Made by a program: the position numbers and the translations under genes. The notes under the pieces were generated by a model. That model was not told the origin of the DNA and did not search any database. It worked only from the letters and a program-made list of their open reading frames with translations. From DAOPXV01 sp035352535 (lineage in GTDB: Bacteria; Muiribacteriota; UBA9980): a DNA stretch of 18,701 bases. Position 1 is the stretch's first letter. Every line of letters begins with the position of its first letter. The stretch is taken from assembly GCA_964545075.1 (NCBI GenBank), contig CAZJFS010000084.1:1-18701 (forward strand). Direction: 5' to 3'. Below are positions 16,301 to 18,701 of this stretch, one piece after another.

Positions 16301-16992
16301 TGGCCGGTTCCGGCTACCTGATAATATTGAAGTATTCCGTATACGGAGGCTATGGATGCGGCGGTTATCAGAATATCTGAAAGCGAGTAGAACTGCCACG
16401 GTTTCTTAATCGTGTCTGACATGACGATGAAAAAAACAAGATAGGAGATGAATATCAGCGAATAGTGAAAGGTAGAGTAAGGCGTCTTTGTCCAGAGAAA
16501 GGAAGTTATGCCCATTCCGACGAACGCCCATAAATGCCAGGGCACCTTCGCCAGATCGTCATAAAAAGCGCCATGCGAAAGTCTTCTGAAGAGATATATG
16601 GCGAACATGGAGATCAAAAACATTCTAAGCGCCGTTTCTTTCACGAGGAGGAAGTTTTCCTTTGTATCGCGGGAATAAAGGAATGGCAGCATAAGAAAGA
16701 TGGCTATCATAAGCCAGAAATTCATTTCAGAGATTATGCGCTTTGGAAGTATTAAAAAGGCTGCGGTTATAAGGAGCGCGGCGATAAAAAGCGAAGCGTA
16801 AAAAGCGCTTTCCGTATTGGCCGGATTGAGGGGCATCCCAAGCGTGCGCATAAAAGAAACTACGATTGCTGGCAGCTGTATAGGGACGATGGAATCGGGC
16901 ATGAGCGTCATGGCCGATAAAATAAGCGCCGCATAGAATATAAATGCCGCGCAAAATCTATTTAAATAATTTTCGCAAGTTGAAAAGTCCAC
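13306..16992 (-). CDS. O-antigen ligase/polymerase-type membrane protein with C-terminal TPR array
   Basis: This family joins or polymerises lipid-linked sugar chains at the periplasmic face of the inner membrane. Residues 1 to about 740 form about a dozen membrane helices. Wzy/WaaL-type signatures are present: DRKRVFSFFGNPVFLGVYL (247-265), FTRTAW (403-408), LGHGLGSFGYMYP (498-510) and the periplasmic AHVHNEYLQVW (648-658) with its conserved HxHN. One more membrane helix (about 800-820) leads into a tetratricopeptide array (about 845-1195; repeats such as AWFWFGDTLKLIGRYDEAIEKFNKAL) and a charged tail. The start is GTG at 16992: an in-frame TAA lies directly before it, SD AAGGAAG is 8 bases upstream, and the next in-frame Met falls inside the first helix. 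The protein is much longer than a standard ligase (about 400-450 residues). Substrate and acceptor are unknown, and ligase versus polymerase cannot be decided here. Confidence 0.87.
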   Translation of the reverse strand: MDFSTCENYLNRFCAAFIFYAALILSAMTLMPDSIVPIQLPAIVVSFMRTLGMPLNPANTESAFYASLFIAALLITAAFLILPKRIISEMNFWLMIAIFLMLPFLYSRDTKENFLLVKETALRMFLISMFAIYLFRRLSHGAFYDDLAKVPWHLWAFVGMGITSFLWTKTPYSTFHYSLIFISYLVFFIVMSDTIKKPWQFYSLSDILITAASIASVYGILQYYQVAGTGHNYDPLFGTGEVIGNTDRKRVFSFFGNPVFLGVYLDAALPIAFAMFVSSFATGVRWAHKYEKFLLRSQVLLSLFAIVYSFTFMALANSSVSSLMDSLKSKGTPLSDGQVSDLIVAAGSTSFIVAPVLFACLVFGLIFLYHQLPYWQEHEKQIYRLANGLFCFLSIFTCIFITFTRTAWIATAVSLFAFVVYLILYAHDLLYAYRKWIIGFVTLFAVATIFLTATYFRAGSLNRGTESIENRFKSAFTVVQRIMLYDITLNVIKLNPILGHGLGSFGYMYPMHQAKFYAGEFRYFIDWINSFGKMSLPNRMINFVVWSFDKITKAGLYQTMMTLYFIVFLIGGTLLLIYYKVLAKLRGFLNARGTLLREAAIAYFIALALPLLLVFSKFLGANKYYLGLNDNILSINPDDYQWLSAGFAHVHNEYLQVWSDMGIFALLIFLYVFCDYFYKGSWLLKKLKNSPDRIIIIGYLCAIIASLVESIANFPYQRIMPVVIATVGFTLIFNGRRIFAEYIAYNEENSIELEDEFQENAVMIDQKASRSYKYCENDGPLFDDSMPSGLDKSQRQQIIGNIPFYAVVSVMILSLNYFPIRYVLGNIDLKSGHTFISQAQMVRSDPNNGNEKFNLIIKEGLRYLERSTQRVPYNPEAWFWFGDTLKLIGRYDEAIEKFNKALTFTNTKHVFYSKGISYFEKYKQSGDNKFMDTALENWKNAIAVNPNFPQPLFHLGYYEFQKGNFKDSYEYFKKAIKWDSDKTFTDAYRFGGIAAYYLKEMTEAVKLLTQVRETSSGRGVDKYLGGIYYQQSKYEEALPCLEDAFEESPNDSEVYASLINTYKRLNQSEKAIAAFQKKNAAIKDTPQYTFELGRLYAILGNTDKALLELGKGVEKSPNDIRFLEEIGRIYFEEKKDYNTAITFWEKIVKIEPDNLRCLYNYGACNYRLGNLEKARELWLKVSAKDKNYQGVREHLKTVEEMLSKNNGKKGAPEPAVPEKNERKTFFNF

Positions 16993-17000
16993 TTATTCAT

Positions 17001-17007
17001 CTTCCTT
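17001..17007 (-). promoter_or_regulatory. Ribosome binding site supporting the GTG start at 16992
   Basis: On the minus strand AAGGAAG is 8 bases before the GTG. An ATG at 17000-16998 touches the SD and opens only a 12-codon frame, so it is not the start of the large gene. Confidence 0.7.
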
Positions 17008-17055
17008 TTTTCATAAATATAAAATTTAGGCTTTTACGCTAAAAACCTTCGAGAA

Positions 17056-17084
17056 ATTTTATCACGGTTTTTTTTAAAAGTAAA
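17056..17084 (-). promoter_or_regulatory. Candidate promoter for the ligase-TPR / beta-barrel operon
   Basis: On the minus strand TTTACT (17084-17079), a 17-base spacer and TAAAAT (17061-17056) give a moderate sigma-70-type match. The predicted start near 17049 would leave a leader of about 57 nt. The region is very AT-rich, so this is tentative. Confidence 0.4.
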
Positions 17085-17170
17085 TATTTTTATAATAAAA
17101 TTTTAAGTATGTTTCAGAAAATTTAAAAGCAAATCCAACCTTCTTTTTCTTTAAAAAAATAAAATACCAT

Positions 17171-17199
17171 TTGACATTCGTTTCAAATGATGATACAAT
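17171..17199 (+). promoter_or_regulatory. Sigma-70-type promoter for secD
   Basis: A perfect -35 TTGACA (17171-17176), a 17-base spacer and the -10 TACAAT (17194-17199), five of six to consensus. The start should be near 17206, giving a leader of about 78 nt before the ATG at 17284. Confidence 0.75.
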
Positions 17200-17203
17200 A
17201 ATG

Positions 17204-17260
17204 CCACATTTAACATATGCGTTAAGTGTAATATATTCTTGTTGAACATAAAAATCAACA
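17204..17260 (+). promoter_or_regulatory. Two small stem-forming segments in the secD leader
   Basis: CAC and TTAAC (17205-17214) pair with GTTAA and GTG (17221-17228) with a two-base bulge. TGTTGA (17240-17245) pairs with TCAACA (17255-17260) across a 9-base loop, 10 bases before SD AGGAG (17271-17275). They could influence secD translation; both stems are weak and AT-rich. Confidence 0.3.
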
Positions 17261-17283
17261 TTTAAAGTAAAGGAGTTTTGGTA

Positions 17284-18701
17284 ATGAACATTAGGTTTAA
17301 GGTCATGTTCATTGTTGTGCTGGTAATACTGGCCATCTGGTGCATCTATCCCATTAATCAAAAAATCAACCTCGGTCTGGATCTTCGCGGTGGTATCGAT
17401 CTCGTCTATGAAGTTGACGAAGCCGAACTCGCCAAAAACGTCCTCAACAGCAAAATCGATCAGTTGAAACAATCTCTCGAGAAAAACAACGTGGTCGGCG
17501 CAACATTTTCAAAAGATGAAAACGCTGCATCCTTTACTATAACCATAAGCGAAACCTCAAAAGAAAACATGGACCGCGCGGAAGCGTCGATGAGCGTTTC
17601 CGAGCCCGCTATCCTCGCTAAATTAGACAATAAATGGAAACTTTCCATAGATAACGAAAAAATTAAAAAGTCCGTTAAGGACGCGGCGGGAAAAGCCGTT
17701 GAGATCATAAGAAACCGTATCGACCAGTTTGGCGTTAAAGAACCTCAGATATCGACGCTTGGTGAAAACAAGATCAGGGTCCAGCTTCCCGGCGAAGGTG
17801 ACGTCCAGAAAGCCCTTGACGTAATCGGCTCGACCGCTCAGCTTCAGTTCCGCCTTATGAAAAGAATTGCCGCTACTTTTAACGATAAAGTAGAAGCCGA
17901 CGAAGAGATACTTCCCGGGATAAAGGAAAACGCTTCTGACGCGAATATTCCCTTATATGTAGTCGAAAAAAGAGTTCTCATGACCGGCGATCTGCTTGTC
18001 GATGCGCGCCCTTCGTTCGACGAAACACAGAGACTTTGCGTTGCAATGGAATTTAACGCCGAAGGCGCCAAAAAATTCGGCGAAATTACTACGCAAAACC
18101 TTCATAAAAATATTGCTATAATACTTGACGGAAAAGTCCAGACGGCTCCCGTCGTCCAGACGCCGATCACCCAGGGACGCGCTCAGATAACCGGAAGCTT
18201 CGGAGACGAAGTCGCTAAAAAATATGCGATAATACTTCGCGCCGGCGCGCTTCCCGCTCCCATCAGAAAAGCCAGCGCGACGCTCGTAGGACCGTCCCTC
18301 GGTCAGGATTCAATCAATAAGGGCGTCGTCTCTTCAGTATTTGGCGCGGCGCTCGTTTTCATATTTATGATCGCTTATTACAAGTTTTGCGGTTTTGTAG
18401 CTTCTCTCGCTCTTACGCTTAACATCCTTTTCCTTTTCGCGGTAATGGCCCTCTTAAGAAGTACTATGACGTTGCCCGGTATCGCCGGTATCGCTCTTAC
18501 TCTCGGTATGGCCGTTGACGCCAATGTTCTTATATTTGAAAGAATCAAGGAAGAGATTAAGGTCGGAAAAACTATTCGCGCCGCGATCGAAGCCGGTTTC
18601 GACCGCGCCTTCCTCGCTATATGGGATTCTAATTTAACCACGCTTATTTCCGCACTCGCTCTTTATTTCTATGGAACCGGTCCGATCAAAGGCTTCGCCG
18701 T
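17284..18701 (+). CDS. secD: Protein translocase subunit SecD, 3' end cut off
   Basis: SecD works with SecF in the inner membrane, using the proton or sodium gradient to help pull preproteins through SecYEG into the periplasm. The frame runs open from the ATG at 17284 to the window end, 472 complete codons. Visible in order: membrane helix 1 (about 7-23), the conserved NLGLDLRGGIDLVYEVD motif (29-45), a large periplasmic region with AAGKAVEIIRNRIDQFGVKEP, helices from about residue 347 on, the DANVLIFERIKEE motif (D412) in the proton-path region, and GFDRAFLAIWDSNLTTLISA near the last helix. Only a short C-terminal piece should be missing unless it is a SecDF fusion. The ATG has SD AGGAG 8 bases upstream and a strong promoter at 17171. 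No yajC, the frequent upstream partner, precedes it here; secF would be expected downstream. Confidence 0.96.
   Translation, partial: MNIRFKVMFIVVLVILAIWCIYPINQKINLGLDLRGGIDLVYEVDEAELAKNVLNSKIDQLKQSLEKNNVVGATFSKDENAASFTITISETSKENMDRAEASMSVSEPAILAKLDNKWKLSIDNEKIKKSVKDAAGKAVEIIRNRIDQFGVKEPQISTLGENKIRVQLPGEGDVQKALDVIGSTAQLQFRLMKRIAATFNDKVEADEEILPGIKENASDANIPLYVVEKRVLMTGDLLVDARPSFDETQRLCVAMEFNAEGAKKFGEITTQNLHKNIAIILDGKVQTAPVVQTPITQGRAQITGSFGDEVAKKYAIILRAGALPAPIRKASATLVGPSLGQDSINKGVVSSVFGAALVFIFMIAYYKFCGFVASLALTLNILFLFAVMALLRSTMTLPGIAGIALTLGMAVDANVLIFERIKEEIKVGKTIRAAIEAGFDRAFLAIWDSNLTTLISALALYFYGTGPIKGFA

Noticed and set aside
17074..18641. Several minus-strand frames across secD
   Set aside because: The plus-strand frame from 17284 encodes unmistakable SecD motifs without interruption, so the antisense frames are not genes.
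1..18701. CRISPR arrays, tRNA or rRNA genes, insertion sequences, phage genes
   Set aside because: I read both strands for regular repeats, transposase-like proteins and RNA gene landmarks and found none.

Overview
The window looks like chromosomal DNA from a free-living diderm (Gram-negative-type) bacterium of moderate GC content with AT-rich intergenic regions. Evidence for two membranes: a predicted outer-membrane beta-barrel protein, an O-antigen-ligase/polymerase-type membrane protein, a secreted thioester alpha-2-macroglobulin and a TRAP-type periplasmic binding protein. It does not resemble a common model genus. The gene mix (Bacteroidota-like macroglobulin motifs, DUF2582 protein, TAXI binding protein, ligase-TPR fusion) would suit a deep-branching or candidate phylum, but I cannot name the taxon from sequence alone. 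I saw no tRNA, rRNA, CRISPR array, insertion sequence or phage gene.

Layout. (1) 2-1585, plus strand: the 3' part of a sigma-54 enhancer-binding activator, then a small winged-helix DUF2582 gene. A near-consensus -24/-12 (sigma-54) promoter lies 42 bp before that small gene, and a short inverted repeat flanks the promoter. A possibly structured 3' region and a bidirectional terminator (1720-1757) close the unit. (2) 1774-5535, minus strand: a two-gene operon with a TAXI-family periplasmic binding protein first and a 920-residue secreted subtilisin-like protease second. (3) 5536-5936: a 401-bp divergent control region with a very good sigma-70-type promoter facing left, a weaker one facing right, a 44-bp imperfect palindrome at the leftward start site and a hairpin against the leftward ribosome binding site. 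(4) 5937-12366, plus strand: a 2053-residue alpha-2-macroglobulin with an intact CSEQ thioester motif, then a small FmdB-type zinc-ribbon gene that starts at TTG, ended by an 18-bp perfect-stem terminator. (5) 12526-16992, minus strand: a 1228-residue O-antigen ligase/polymerase-type protein with a C-terminal TPR array, followed after 15 bp by an outer-membrane beta-barrel gene. (6) 17284-18701, plus strand: secD, open at the window edge, behind a clear promoter.

The parts worth most attention are the divergent protease / macroglobulin locus, which reads as a protease-antiprotease pair sharing one control region with a ligand-binding protein, and the activator / sigma-54 promoter / winged-helix arrangement, which suggests a local regulatory circuit. 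Both are inferences from motifs and arrangement and have not been demonstrated.
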